Of a DNA stretch of 19,224 bases, positions 1 to 7,314 are shown piece by piece; the first letter of the stretch is position 1; every line of letters starts with the position of its first letter. The notes beneath the pieces were generated by a model that did no database searches, had not been told where the DNA came from, and saw nothing but the letters and a program-made list of their open reading frames with translations. Source of the DNA: JBDIAR01 sp039812545. Its GTDB lineage: Bacteria > Actinomycetota > Actinomycetes > Actinomycetales > Dermatophilaceae. The stretch spans positions 1-19,224 of the forward strand of contig JBDIAR010000049.1 in assembly GCA_039812545.1 (NCBI GenBank), in the 5' to 3' direction. The translations under genes were made by a program, and so were the position numbers.

Positions 1-823
1 AGAACTCGTCGCCGTTCCCGTACTCATCTCGGAGCCGTCGGCTCACGTGGAGTCGGTAACCCTCATCGATGCCGAGGTACCCGCGGTCGAAAAGGATATG
101 TACGTCGGACCGCAACAAGAGCCCGTTGTCGACGCGGTGGCGGCCATCTCGGGCGATAGGTCTGATGTGGGCTGCCTGGAGGACCGGCTCGACCTTGTTG
201 CCGGTAATGGCGCAGCGCCTTCGATAGGACGTGAGCACGAGAGACTTGAAGGCGTCCTGGCCCACTCGCGGAATCGTCAGTTTCGGAAGCCCCTGTGTCG
301 GGCCGGGGACATGCAGAACGTCGCCGTCAGCTCCATGAAGCCGGATCGTGGATTGGTCGAGGAGATCGTTGAGGTGAGCCTCAACGGCACTGCCCGCTGT
401 GAGATCGTAACCCTTGAATGTAACGACGTTCTTGGCGAAGTCTTGCGGGGCAGGAAGGGTATGCGTTTCAGGAGTGAAGAAGATGTCGCGTAATAACACA
501 CACCCGATCTCCGTGCGCGTGTCGGCCACCTCGCGTCGATACTTGGCGATCCGCCGAGCAAGCTCCTCCATCGAGGCGACCCCATTGCTCAAGCCATGGA
601 TCTCCCACGCCTCGGCAATGGTGAGTACCGCGTAGCCGCTGAAAAACCCCCCTCCGACAAGTCGATTGTGCGGCCAATGCGTCTTGAACAGGAATGGCTC
701 ACCCGGAGAAAGGGCTCGGAAGCCCCGGGGCGAGGGCATCCAGAAGTTCGCCTCCGTCAACTCAGGACGGTCTCGGAGGAACGTGGCCCAGGCGTCGTCG
801 GTCACGCCAATCACAGCGCGCAC
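1..823 (-). CDS. HNH endonuclease (putative restriction-type nuclease), C-terminus cut by window edge
   Basis: The minus-strand frame is open from a GTG at 823 to the left edge, so about 274 residues are visible and the C-terminus is missing. Numbering from GTG 823, a C-terminal HNH nuclease module is clear: YRRRCAITG (Cys204), AAHIRPIARDG (His219), VDNGLLL (Asn233) and DVHILFDRGYLGI (His242). This is the His-Asn-His arrangement of beta-beta-alpha-metal nucleases of the COG3440 type. The N-terminus (FWMPSPRG, PFLFKTHWP, GGGFFSGY, about residues 27-64) resembles the small PUA/EVE-like sensor domain that often precedes HNH in such proteins; that part is inference. The start is uncertain: GTG 823 lies 6 nt after a TAACAT -10-like hexamer, which suits a leaderless mRNA, while GTG 814 and GTG 805 are alternatives. 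The gene is visibly lower in GC and uses more A/T-ending codons than its neighbours, suggesting horizontal acquisition. Likely role is DNA cleavage in defence; the specific system is unknown. Confidence 0.85.
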   Translation of the reverse strand, partial: MRAVIGVTDDAWATFLRDRPELTEANFWMPSPRGFRALSPGEPFLFKTHWPHNRLVGGGFFSGYAVLTIAEAWEIHGLSNGVASMEELARRIAKYRREVADTRTEIGCVLLRDIFFTPETHTLPAPQDFAKNVVTFKGYDLTAGSAVEAHLNDLLDQSTIRLHGADGDVLHVPGPTQGLPKLTIPRVGQDAFKSLVLTSYRRRCAITGNKVEPVLQAAHIRPIARDGRHRVDNGLLLRSDVHILFDRGYLGIDEGYRLHVSRRLRDEYGNGDEF

Positions 824-829
824 ACCTGA

Positions 830-835
830 ATGTTA
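830..835 (-). promoter_or_regulatory. candidate -10 element of the HNH gene
   Basis: On the minus strand TAACAT (TAnnnT type) is followed by 6 nt and then GTG 823, which would put the transcription start on the start codon. The same spacing occurs at the two divergent promoters near 13,720. No good -35 hexamer is visible, so this is tentative. Confidence 0.35.
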
Positions 836-910
836 GACGAATCGATCAGGTTGGAGGCGTCGTTTGGTCCGCATAATGAAGGCGCGCCGGGTTTCTGTCC
901 GACAGGTGAC

Positions 911-1342
911 TCAGTGTCCTCGCGGAAGCAGCCGCAGCACCGGGATGACGCGCGGCGCGGCCTTGGTCGCATAGTCGGCGAACGCCGGCGAGGCGCCCGT
1001 GAACCGCTCCCAGGCCGCATCTCGCTGCGCCCCGGTGAGTTCGGTGGCGTGGACCGCAAGGGTGCGTATGCCGTCGGCCGCGTTGGGATCCGGCACCTCG
1101 ACGTCGACATCGGGGTGGGCCAACAGGTTGTGATACCACGCCGGGTTGTCCGGGGCGCCCGCCTTGGAGGCGGCGATCAGCCAACCGCCGTCGTCGGGAA
1201 TGGCGGCCACCGGGAAGACGTGCGTCCGGCCGGTCTTTGCCCCGATGCTGTGGACCAGCACCAGCCGATCCCCGAAACCCATTGTCGTGACGTGGCCCCG
1301 GTTCGCCCGGAACTCCTCGATGATGCCGTCGTTCCAGTTCAA
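911..1342 (-). CDS. F420-type nitroreductase/quinone reductase-family protein (DUF385/DDN-like)
   Basis: A small protein of 143 aa matching the deazaflavin-dependent nitroreductase family (PF04075, split beta-barrel), whose members use F420H2 or sometimes other cofactors to reduce quinones and nitro compounds. Visible family signatures are WNDGIIEEFRANRG at the N-terminus, LVLVHSIGAKTGRTHVFPV, then SKAGAPDNPAWYHNLLAHPDVDVEV, and the C-terminal YATKAAPRVIPVLRL. The TTG at 1342 is chosen because AAGGAG sits 9 nt upstream and it gives the usual family length. The in-frame ATG at 1396 would add 18 residues that do not look conserved. The gene diverges from the TOPRIM gene at 1415, and a perfect palindrome at 1355-1370 overlaps its Shine-Dalgarno sequence, hinting at repressor control. 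Whether it truly binds F420 cannot be told from sequence. Confidence 0.85.
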   Translation of the reverse strand: MNWNDGIIEEFRANRGHVTTMGFGDRLVLVHSIGAKTGRTHVFPVAAIPDDGGWLIAASKAGAPDNPAWYHNLLAHPDVDVEVPDPNAADGIRTLAVHATELTGAQRDAAWERFTGASPAFADYATKAAPRVIPVLRLLPRGH

Positions 1343-1354
1343 TGTGGTCCGCTC

Positions 1355-1370
1355 CTTGATTCCAATCAAG
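1355..1370. promoter_or_regulatory. perfect 16-bp palindrome, candidate operator
   Basis: CTTGATTCCAATCAAG is a perfect inverted repeat (7-bp arms, CC centre) in the short divergent spacer between the nitroreductase-like gene and the TOPRIM gene. It is AT-rich against a GC-rich background and overlaps the AAGGAG ribosome-binding site of the minus-strand gene, so protein bound there could affect transcription or translation. The cognate regulator is not identified. Confidence 0.5.
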
Positions 1371-1414
1371 CCGCGCCGTTCCGCGGGGCCCGCCATGCTG
1401 CCAGGCTGACCATT

Positions 1415-2005
1415 GTGGTCCCATCCGGTTCCGGTCGCCCAGAATCGCCCATCACCCGCGTCGTCGTGCTGCTCGAGGGGGTCAGCGACGTGGCGGCGAT
1501 TCGCGCGGTCGCGCGGTTGTGCGCCGTCGATCTGCGGACCGTCACCCTGGCGAACCTGCACGGGGTCACCAACGTCTATCGCGTCCTCGTCCAACTCCAC
1601 CGGGATGCCCCGGACACCGAGATCCTCGGGCTGTGCGACATCGGCGAGGTGCGGTTCGTGCAGCGAGCGCTCGCCGCCATCGGCCGACCGGTGCGCGATG
1701 TGACCGACCTGCCGGCATACGGGTTCTTCGTATGCCGGGCCGACCTGGAGGAGGAACTCATCCGCGCGCTCGGGACGAGCAGAACCGTCGACGTGGTGGA
1801 GCGGATCGGATTGGGCCCCAAGCTCGCCGGGCTCCGCAGGCAGCCGGCGTGGTTGGATCGTCCACTTGACGAGCAACTGCACAGATTCTGCGGGGTCGCC
1901 TCCGGACGCAAGGAGCTGCTGGCCGGCGAACTCGCCGCCGCCCTCACACCGGACCAGATCCCCGAACCCCTGCGCATGCTGCTCGAGCGCATCGAACGAA
2001 CCTGA
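1415..2005 (+). CDS. stand-alone TOPRIM-domain protein (OLD-nuclease TOPRIM-like)
   Basis: A protein of 196 aa that consists almost entirely of a TOPRIM-like domain of the kind found at the C-terminus of OLD-family nucleases, with no ABC ATPase part. The core begins at once: TRVVVLLEGVSDVAAIRA holds the conserved glutamate, NLHGVTNVYRVL is the glycine/Thr-Asn turn, LGLCDIGEVRFVQRAL carries the acidic motif, and FFVCRADLEEELIRALG is typical of this actinobacterial stand-alone group. The C-terminus has the family-like QPAWLDRPLDEQLHRFCG and a GRK segment. GTG 1415 is chosen because a CCAGG ribosome-binding site lies about 9 nt upstream and little sequence precedes the domain. By family knowledge TOPRIM domains act in phosphotransfer on nucleic acid; whether this short form cleaves, nicks or only binds is unknown. 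Confidence 0.75.
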   Translation: MVPSGSGRPESPITRVVVLLEGVSDVAAIRAVARLCAVDLRTVTLANLHGVTNVYRVLVQLHRDAPDTEILGLCDIGEVRFVQRALAAIGRPVRDVTDLPAYGFFVCRADLEEELIRALGTSRTVDVVERIGLGPKLAGLRRQPAWLDRPLDEQLHRFCGVASGRKELLAGELAAALTPDQIPEPLRMLLERIERT

Positions 2006-2043
2006 GCGACCGGCGACCACCGGCATACGGAAGGATCTGCCCA

Positions 2044-2484
2044 ATGGAGGACGAGTTGCGCGCTGCTCGGCCCGCGGATGTCGACCGGATCTGCGCCGCG
2101 CTGCCGGAGACCGAGTTCGGCACGTCCTGGGGCGACGTGCCGACCTGGAAGGTGCCGGCCGGACCGAAGGGCCGCGGTTTCGTCCTCTATCGCAAACCGC
2201 ACAAGACCGCCATCGACCCGGCCACCGGCGAGCTCTACGACGACCTCGTGGTCATCCACACCGCCGACGGCGGGGCGAAAGAGGCTCTCGTGCAAGGCGA
2301 CGGCCCGTTCTTCACGATCGACCACTTTCGCCGGACCAACGCGGTCCTGGTCCAACGCTCACGGCTCGGGGAACTCACTCTCGCCGAACTGCGCGAGGTG
2401 ATCACCGAGGCCTGGCTCGCGGTGGCTCCCGCCAAGCTCGTCCGGGAGTTCCTCGCTCACCAGGCCGGCCAGAGCGCACCCTGA
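2044..2484 (+). CDS. YjbR/MmcQ-family protein (DUF419)
   Basis: A 146-aa protein of the YjbR/MmcQ family (PF04237), a CyaY-like fold sometimes annotated as DNA-binding, of unsettled function. The family pattern is visible: VDRICAALPETEFGTSWGDVPTWKV near the N-terminus, GFVLYRKPHKTAIDP in the middle, then GPFFTIDHFRRTNAVLV and the C-terminal helix LAELREVITEAWLAVAPAKLVREFL. The ATG at 2044 is preceded by GGAAGGA at a suitable distance. It starts 38 bp after the TOPRIM gene on the same strand and may be cotranscribed with it. A strong hairpin follows the stop and should end transcription before the converging pseudogene. Confidence 0.9.
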   Translation: MEDELRAARPADVDRICAALPETEFGTSWGDVPTWKVPAGPKGRGFVLYRKPHKTAIDPATGELYDDLVVIHTADGGAKEALVQGDGPFFTIDHFRRTNAVLVQRSRLGELTLAELREVITEAWLAVAPAKLVREFLAHQAGQSAP

Positions 2485-2507
2485 ACCGAGACGGGATCCG
2501 GAGACGC

Positions 2508-2540
2508 CGAAGCGCGGGCTGCCACGCAGCCCGCGCTTCG
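2508..2540. terminator. bidirectional hairpin terminator
   Basis: A perfect 14-bp stem (CGAAGCGCGGGCTG with its complement) and a 5-nt loop CCACG lie between two convergent genes ending at 2484 (+) and 2551 (-). There is no U-tract, as is common in actinobacterial terminators. It could serve both directions. Confidence 0.8.
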
Positions 2541-2550
2541 ACACTGATCG

Positions 2551-3946
2551 TCAGCCGCGGCCGACGAACACCTGATTGACGTTGTAACCGGGACCCCACG
2601 GCTTGGCGGCGCTCGCGCCGGCACCGAGCACCCAGTAGTCGGTGACCTTGCCCGACACGCCCACGGTCCCGAGCTTGGCGGTGGTGGTCAGCTTGGTGAA
2701 ACCGTACTTCGCGGCCTACTGGTTGATCGCCGCGATGAGCTGCGCCTTCGTGTAGCCGACGGGCATCGTCACGGAGAACACCTTATTGCGGAAGGTCGTG
2801 TACTGCTTGGCCGTCGCCGACTGCCACATCCAGCCGTCCTCGCGGTACTTCAGCACGGAGTCGTCGTCGAACGAGGCGATCTTGTTGCCGAACCAGGCCG
2901 AGTTCTTCCGGCCCACGGCCGCGCCCCACCCGTACGCGTCCACCTGAACGGTCACGGTGACCGTCGCCGGGCCGGGCATCGGGGCCTGCTCGGGCTTCGG
3001 CGGCGCGGGCGGCGTCGGGGGCTTCGGCGTGGGCGGAGGTGTCGGGGTCGGCGGGGGAGTCGGGTTCGGGCAGGTGCTGGTATGCCGAGCCGCCGCCACC
3101 GTAGACGTAGGCCTGCTGGGTGTCGTCGCCGACATTGGACTGCGAGAAGGTCCCCGTGTCGCCATAGGCATACAGGCCGTTGGACTCCAGGTGGCCACGG
3201 TTGATGGGCGTGGCGGCGACCGACAGGTAGTACCAGTAGCCGCTGGTGGTCTTCGGCCAGGACACCGTCAGACTCGACGCCGAACACGTGAGCTGTGGCT
3301 GGTATTCGGTGCCGGCCCCGATGCCGCGCTTCGCGTTGTAGACGTCGGACGCCAGGTTGTCACCGGTGGAGCCTCGGCCCTTGTTCGGGTTCACCGTGAC
3401 GTTGACGGAGGTGCAATCGAACTCCTGCTGGTCCAAGGCGGTGTCCTTGATGGACAGCGCACCGCCGTTGGCGATCTGCCAGAGCCCCGAGTAGATCAGG
3501 CCGGAGTCGTTGTCGTAGACGGTCCACTTCTGGTGCTTGCCGACGGGCAGGGCGGCCTGGCAGGCCCACAGGAAGGCGTTTCAGCCGCGCTCGTCGACGT
3601 CCTTGCCGAACGTGATGGTGGCGGTGGTGCCGGTGGAGACCAGCTTGCCGATCACGGTGACCTTGTCCTGGCCGACGATGTCGTAGGTGCCCTTGTTGAA
3701 CGTGAGCGGCGAGCCGGCCGGGATCGTGATCGTCACGACATCGCCGGCCTTCTGGGCCCCGCCACAGAAGTCGAGTTGGACCTTGGTCCACGAGCGCACG
3801 GAATCGGCGGTGCCGTCGGTGACGTTCGACACCCGTGGCCCCGTGCAGGTGGTCGCGGCCTGAGCCTGTGATCCGAGGCCTGCAGTCGCCGGGACGGCGA
3901 TCGAGGCGGCCATGACGCCGGTGGTGAGTGCTCGGCGGATTCGCAT
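2551..3946 (-). pseudogene. degraded secreted protein with proline-rich linker (two stops, one frameshift)
   Basis: Reading from ATG 3946, the protein begins with a Sec signal peptide (MRIRRALTTGVMAASIAVPA, cleaved around AQA-ATT) and continues as a beta-rich exported domain (QLDFCGGAQKAGDVVTITIP). A TGA at 3583-3581 interrupts it, yet the same frame goes straight on with NAFLWACQAALPVGKHQKW, so the stop is probably a mutated Trp codon. A second lesion is a frameshift near 3060-3090, just after GGGGSAYQ, into the frame encoding TCPNPTPPPTPTPPPTPKPP and a C-terminal domain (DAYGWGAAVGRKNSAWFGNK). A third is TAG at 2718-2716, after which the same frame continues KYGFTKLTTTAKLG to a final TGA at 2551. 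ATG 3991 is an alternative start. I do not recognise the family. Three lesions argue for a true pseudogene, though sequencing error could explain the frameshift. Confidence 0.8.
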
Positions 3947-4117
3947 GGGGGCGAAGCTCTTTCGGTGTGGCACGACCTGGGCGTTCCTCATCAGGACCCC
4001 CGGTCGCGGGGCTGCGGCGGGGCCTGATGTCGCCCCGTCACACATGAGACGCGAAGAATGAACTCCCATGACGCTCGGATTGAGTTCTTCTTGAGATTGC
4101 CCGTCGTATGCCAGAAG

Positions 4118-5404
4118 ATGGGCCCCATGCAGACGCTGGCGGACGTCGTCCTGCCGATGACCCGCACGCGAGCCGACCTGCATCGCCTGGGCCCGGCCAA
4201 TGCATACGGCGTGGTTCTGCGCGAGGCGGTGACCCTCCTGGAGCAGGCCGCCGGCCGGCAGTCGTCAACCGACGTGTACTCCGTCACCCAGCGGGCCATC
4301 GCCAGCGCCGTAAAGGTGATCCGGCGCGCCGATGACTCGAGCGGGATCATCGGCGATGCGATCAAGGACCTGTTGGCGCTGCACGCGAACCTGGCCGAAG
4401 CCGCGGCGCCTCCGCCGGCCAAACTGGTCGACTGGATGATCACGTTCCAGTTCCACGGCGACGTCGACTACTTCACGATCGACCCGGCCGCCTACGGTCC
4501 GGCCCTCGGCGAGCAGGGCATGGTGCGGTACCGGGCGGAACTGGCCCAGATCGCCGACCGACTGGCGCCACCCCCCACCGAGGACGAGGAACGCGCCGCG
4601 TGGCAGAACCAGCTCACCGACCGATCCGGGTGGGAGCGCCGGGCCGAAGACAGGCATGCCCGCTTCGTCCTGGACTGGAACGCACAGCGGCTCGCGGTCT
4701 GGGATCGTGACGTCGAGGCGATCATCGCCACGCACATCGGGGACGGCCGGGTCGCTGCCCGGCTCCATGACGCGGCCAAGGCGCTCGCGGAGATCGGAGA
4801 GTTCGACGCGTCGATCGATTGGGCGAAGCGGGCCGTCGATGTCGATCGCGGACATCAGTCTGCGGCGGCAGCGAGATACTGGTGCTCTCTGGTCGCGGAG
4901 CATCGATCGCGCGAAGAGGCGCTGGCCGCAAGGCGATTCGTGTTCGACCGATGGCCCACCGCCGCCAACGCCACGGCCCTGTATCACGCGTCGGGGGAGC
5001 GTTGGTCGGATTACCGTGACGAGGTGACCGCGGCCCTCGAACAGCGCCCGACCGAGGCCGTGTCGTTCGCGTTGCGCGGCCTGGACGACGTCCATCGGGC
5101 CTGGGAACTCGCCCACGCGCTCGGGATGACGGACCTCGGTCTGTGGGACGACCTGGCGACCCGGTACGAGACCATCGACCCGATCGCCGTGTTGCCGGTC
5201 CACACCACGCGGGTGTTGGCCGACCTGGACCACGCCGACGTCCGGCGCTATCGGGCCGCCGCCCGCCGTCTCGCGCGGATGCAGATCCTGGTTCGCGGCA
5301 CCGTGCATGAGGCGGAGGTGCGCGAGTTGGTCGCCGCCCTGCGCGACGAACACCGTCGCCGACCCCGGCTGCAACAGGAGTTCACCCGCGCCGGCCTGCC
5401 GTAG
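4118..5404 (+). CDS. DUF6880-like protein with TPR-like helical repeats
   Basis: A soluble protein of about 428 aa without signal peptide or membrane segment. The first half (ADLHRLGPANAYG, SAVKVIRRADDSSGIIGDAIKDLLALHANL, PAKLVDWMITFQFHGDVDYF, AAYGPALGEQG) resembles the DUF6880 family. The second half is alpha-helical with TPR-like character: ARLHDAAKALAEIGEFDASI, then DWAKRAVDVDRGHQ and EEALAARRFVFDRWPTAAN, as in proteins that scaffold others. ATG 4118 (AGAAG just upstream) or ATG 4127 fits best. An in-frame ATG at 4058 would add 20 residues with no sign of conservation, lying in the promoter region. The gene is transcribed away from the pseudogene and converges on the response regulator. 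No catalytic motif is seen and the function is unknown; the family call rests on recall. Confidence 0.65.
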   Translation: MGPMQTLADVVLPMTRTRADLHRLGPANAYGVVLREAVTLLEQAAGRQSSTDVYSVTQRAIASAVKVIRRADDSSGIIGDAIKDLLALHANLAEAAAPPPAKLVDWMITFQFHGDVDYFTIDPAAYGPALGEQGMVRYRAELAQIADRLAPPPTEDEERAAWQNQLTDRSGWERRAEDRHARFVLDWNAQRLAVWDRDVEAIIATHIGDGRVAARLHDAAKALAEIGEFDASIDWAKRAVDVDRGHQSAAAARYWCSLVAEHRSREEALAARRFVFDRWPTAANATALYHASGERWSDYRDEVTAALEQRPTEAVSFALRGLDDVHRAWELAHALGMTDLGLWDDLATRYETIDPIAVLPVHTTRVLADLDHADVRRYRAAARRLARMQILVRGTVHEAEVRELVAALRDEHRRRPRLQQEFTRAGLP

Positions 5405-5419
5405 CCCGCTGGTCGCGGG
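5405..5419. terminator. short hairpin between convergent genes
   Basis: CCCGC-TGGTC-GCGGG forms a 5-bp stem directly after the TAG at 5402-5404 and 12 bp before the end of the response-regulator gene at 5432. It may act as a weak bidirectional terminator. There is no U-tract. Confidence 0.35.
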
Positions 5420-5431
5420 ACGCCGACGGCC

Positions 5432-6061
5432 TTACTCCACCAATCCCGCCGACCGGGCGGCGGCGACGGCGGCCGTCCTGCTGTCCACGCCGAGTTTGCC
5501 GAAGGCGTGATTGAGGTGCGTCTTGACGGTGGCCTCGCTGACGAAGAGCGTCTTGGCGATCTCGCGGTTGGACAGCCCGTCGGCAACCAGTCGCAGCACG
5601 TCGAGTTCGCGGTCGCTCAGGCCCGCTCGCCGGGTGCGGATCGTCGCGATCATTCGTGCGGTCATGGTGGGGCTGAGGACCGTCTCGCCGGCCGCCGCGG
5701 CGACGATCGCGGCGACGAGTTCGTCGGTGGCCGCGTCCTTCAGCAGATAGCCCGCGGCGCCGGCCTCCACGGCGCGCACGATGTCGGCGTCGTGGTCGTA
5801 CGTCGTCAGGATCACGACAGCCGGCGGGGTCACCGGGCTCGCCGCCAGGGCGCGGGTGACGGCGACGCCGTCCATCCCGGGGCCGAGCCGCAAGTCGCAG
5901 AGCACGACGTCCGGTCGGTGGTCCGCGGCCGCGCGCAGCGCCGACTCGCCGTCCCCCGCCTCGGCGACCACGACGAGTTCGGCGCGTCCGTCGAGCAAAG
6001 TGCGCAGCCCGGCGCGCACGACCGGATGGTCGTCGACGATGAGGATGCGGATGGGGGTCAT
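5432..6061 (-). CDS. NarL/LuxR-family response regulator
   Basis: A 209-aa two-domain response regulator. The receiver domain (about 1-120) has the acidic pair Asp10-Asp11, phospho-acceptor Asp56 (DVVLCDLRLG), Thr86 in VVILTTYD and Lys108 in GYLLKDA, so all the key residues are present. The C-terminal GerE/LuxR helix-turn-helix (about 145-205) reads LSDRELDVLRLVADGLSNRE, followed by IAKTLFVSEATVKTHLNH. The ATG overlaps the stop of the upstream kinase gene by 4 bp (ATGA, 6058-6061), indicating translational coupling and a cognate pair. It is the last gene of the efflux cluster. By family knowledge it dimerises after phosphorylation and activates promoters; the likely targets are the efflux genes upstream, which is inference. 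Confidence 0.97.
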   Translation of the reverse strand: MTPIRILIVDDHPVVRAGLRTLLDGRAELVVVAEAGDGESALRAAADHRPDVVLCDLRLGPGMDGVAVTRALAASPVTPPAVVILTTYDHDADIVRAVEAGAAGYLLKDAATDELVAAIVAAAAGETVLSPTMTARMIATIRTRRAGLSDRELDVLRLVADGLSNREIAKTLFVSEATVKTHLNHAFGKLGVDSRTAAVAAARSAGLVE

Positions 6062-7314
6062 GGTGTCGCCCCGGCAAGGGGCACGTATGCCGTCAGGGCC
6101 GTTCCCTCACCTGGTGCCGTCTCGATCTCAAGACCGCCGCCGAGTTCGCGAAGCCGCGCTCGGGTGGACCGCAGCCCGTAACCGCCCTTCTCCGGCATAC
6201 TCGTCGTCGCCCTGGCGCTCACCCGCTGGGAGTCGAAGCCGATCCCGTCGTCCACGATGTCCAGCCGTACCGAGTCGCCGGCCTCGCAGAGGGATACGAC
6301 GACGCGCGAGGCCTGAGCATGGCGGCGGATATTGGCCAGAGCGCCTTGCGCGGTCCGGACGAGGGCGACCTCGACCGCGGTCGGGAGCCCGTCCACGTCC
6401 CCGTCGACCCGCAACTCGGTCGCCAGGCCGGTCTGCTCGCCGAACGCGTCGAGAAGCCGTCGCAGGCTGGCCGGCAGGCCCGTGCTCTCCAGGTCCCGTG
6501 GCGCCAGCGCGCCGACGACCCGTCGAGCCTCGGCGAGGTTGTCGGAGGCGGTGGCGTCGATCTGACGCAACAGCCCTCGCAAGGCGTCGTCTCCGGTGGT
6601 GACATCGCCGGAGCGCGCCAACAACACGATGGACGAGAAGCCCTGGGCGAGCGTGTCGTGGATGTCCCGGGACAGTCGGGTCCGTTCGCTGAGGATGCCG
6701 GCTTCGCGTTGCGTGGTCGCGAGTTCCTCGTGGAGCGACTCGGCTTCGGCCTGGGCCGCGACGAGGAAGGTCACCAGGCGTTCGCGCTCGCGACCGTGGC
6801 GAACGAGCTCGAGTTGGCCCCGGGACACGATGATCGCGAAGAGCGCGCCGATCACCGGGCCGATCACCTGTGCGGGGGTCAGTGTGCCCGCCACCCGCAG
6901 CGGTGCCGCGACGACGACGGCGAGGACGGCACCGGCATACGGCAGCGCCCAACGCCAGGGCAGGAAGTGGCCGGCGAGGAGCCACAAACTGAACGCGACC
7001 CACACGAACTCAGCCGACATGGCGACCAGCGCCAGCCACAAGACGGTCAATCCAATGAGCCACCCGACGAATTCGCGGCCTACGACGGTGCCGTCGGGAT
7101 CACTGGCCGCGCTGGGCGCAGGCCGGTGACGCGAACGCAGCGCCACACTGGCATACCAGCCGAGGAAGACGAGGGTCACGGCGAGCAGGACCGGCCAGGG
7201 CGCGTCGAGCGTGACCGCGCGAACGTACGCGATGCCGGTGAGAGCGGCGAGGAGTACGTGCTGGAAGGCGGTCAAGGACCGCAGCGCCGACTCCACGTCT
7301 CGAACATACTTCAC
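6058..7314 (-). CDS. NarL-type sensor histidine kinase (HisKA_3/HATPase_c), membrane-bound
   Basis: A 418-aa kinase. The N-terminal third is hydrophobic with about five to six membrane segments (QHVLLAALTGIAYV, WPVLLAVTLVFLGWYASVAL, VGWLIGLTVLWLALVAM, LPYAGAVLAVVVAAPL, VIGPVIGALFAIIV) and no large extracellular loop, so sensing is probably within the membrane. A coiled linker leads to the HisKA_3 box LSRDIHDTLAQGFSSIVLL with phospho-acceptor His219. The ATPase domain has ALANIRRHAQAS (N box), DDGIGFD (G1) and GGYGLRSTRARLRELGG (G2). The GTG at 7314 overlaps the exporter stop codon (GTGA, 4 bp), which fixes the start and shows coupling. The pairing with the response regulator is unambiguous. 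The stimulus is unknown; an envelope or drug signal is likely from context. Confidence 0.95.
   Translation of the reverse strand: MKYVRDVESALRSLTAFQHVLLAALTGIAYVRAVTLDAPWPVLLAVTLVFLGWYASVALRSRHRPAPSAASDPDGTVVGREFVGWLIGLTVLWLALVAMSAEFVWVAFSLWLLAGHFLPWRWALPYAGAVLAVVVAAPLRVAGTLTPAQVIGPVIGALFAIIVSRGQLELVRHGRERERLVTFLVAAQAEAESLHEELATTQREAGILSERTRLSRDIHDTLAQGFSSIVLLARSGDVTTGDDALRGLLRQIDATASDNLAEARRVVGALAPRDLESTGLPASLRRLLDAFGEQTGLATELRVDGDVDGLPTAVEVALVRTAQGALANIRRHAQASRVVVSLCEAGDSVRLDIVDDGIGFDSQRVSARATTSMPEKGGYGLRSTRARLRELGGGLEIETAPGEGTALTAYVPLAGATP

Noticed and set aside
830..1414. Upstream extension of the TOPRIM frame to an ATG at 830
   Set aside because: The extra 195 residues are antisense to the nitroreductase-like gene and are not protein-like; GTG 1415 starts just before the domain.
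1714..1736. Closely spaced GGCATAC and GTATGCC as one hairpin or operator
   Set aside because: The pair lies inside the TOPRIM coding sequence and such pairing is not repeated at the other copies; treated as two members of the dispersed motif.
3581..3583. In-frame TGA read as selenocysteine or by programmed readthrough
   Set aside because: A frameshift and a second stop (TAG) occur in the same gene, and no SECIS-like hairpin is evident; decay explains all three lesions.
4060..4087. GAACTC/GAGTTC inverted repeat as operator of the DUF6880-like gene
   Set aside because: Only 6-bp arms with a 16-nt gap and no convincing promoter around it; too weak to list as a feature.
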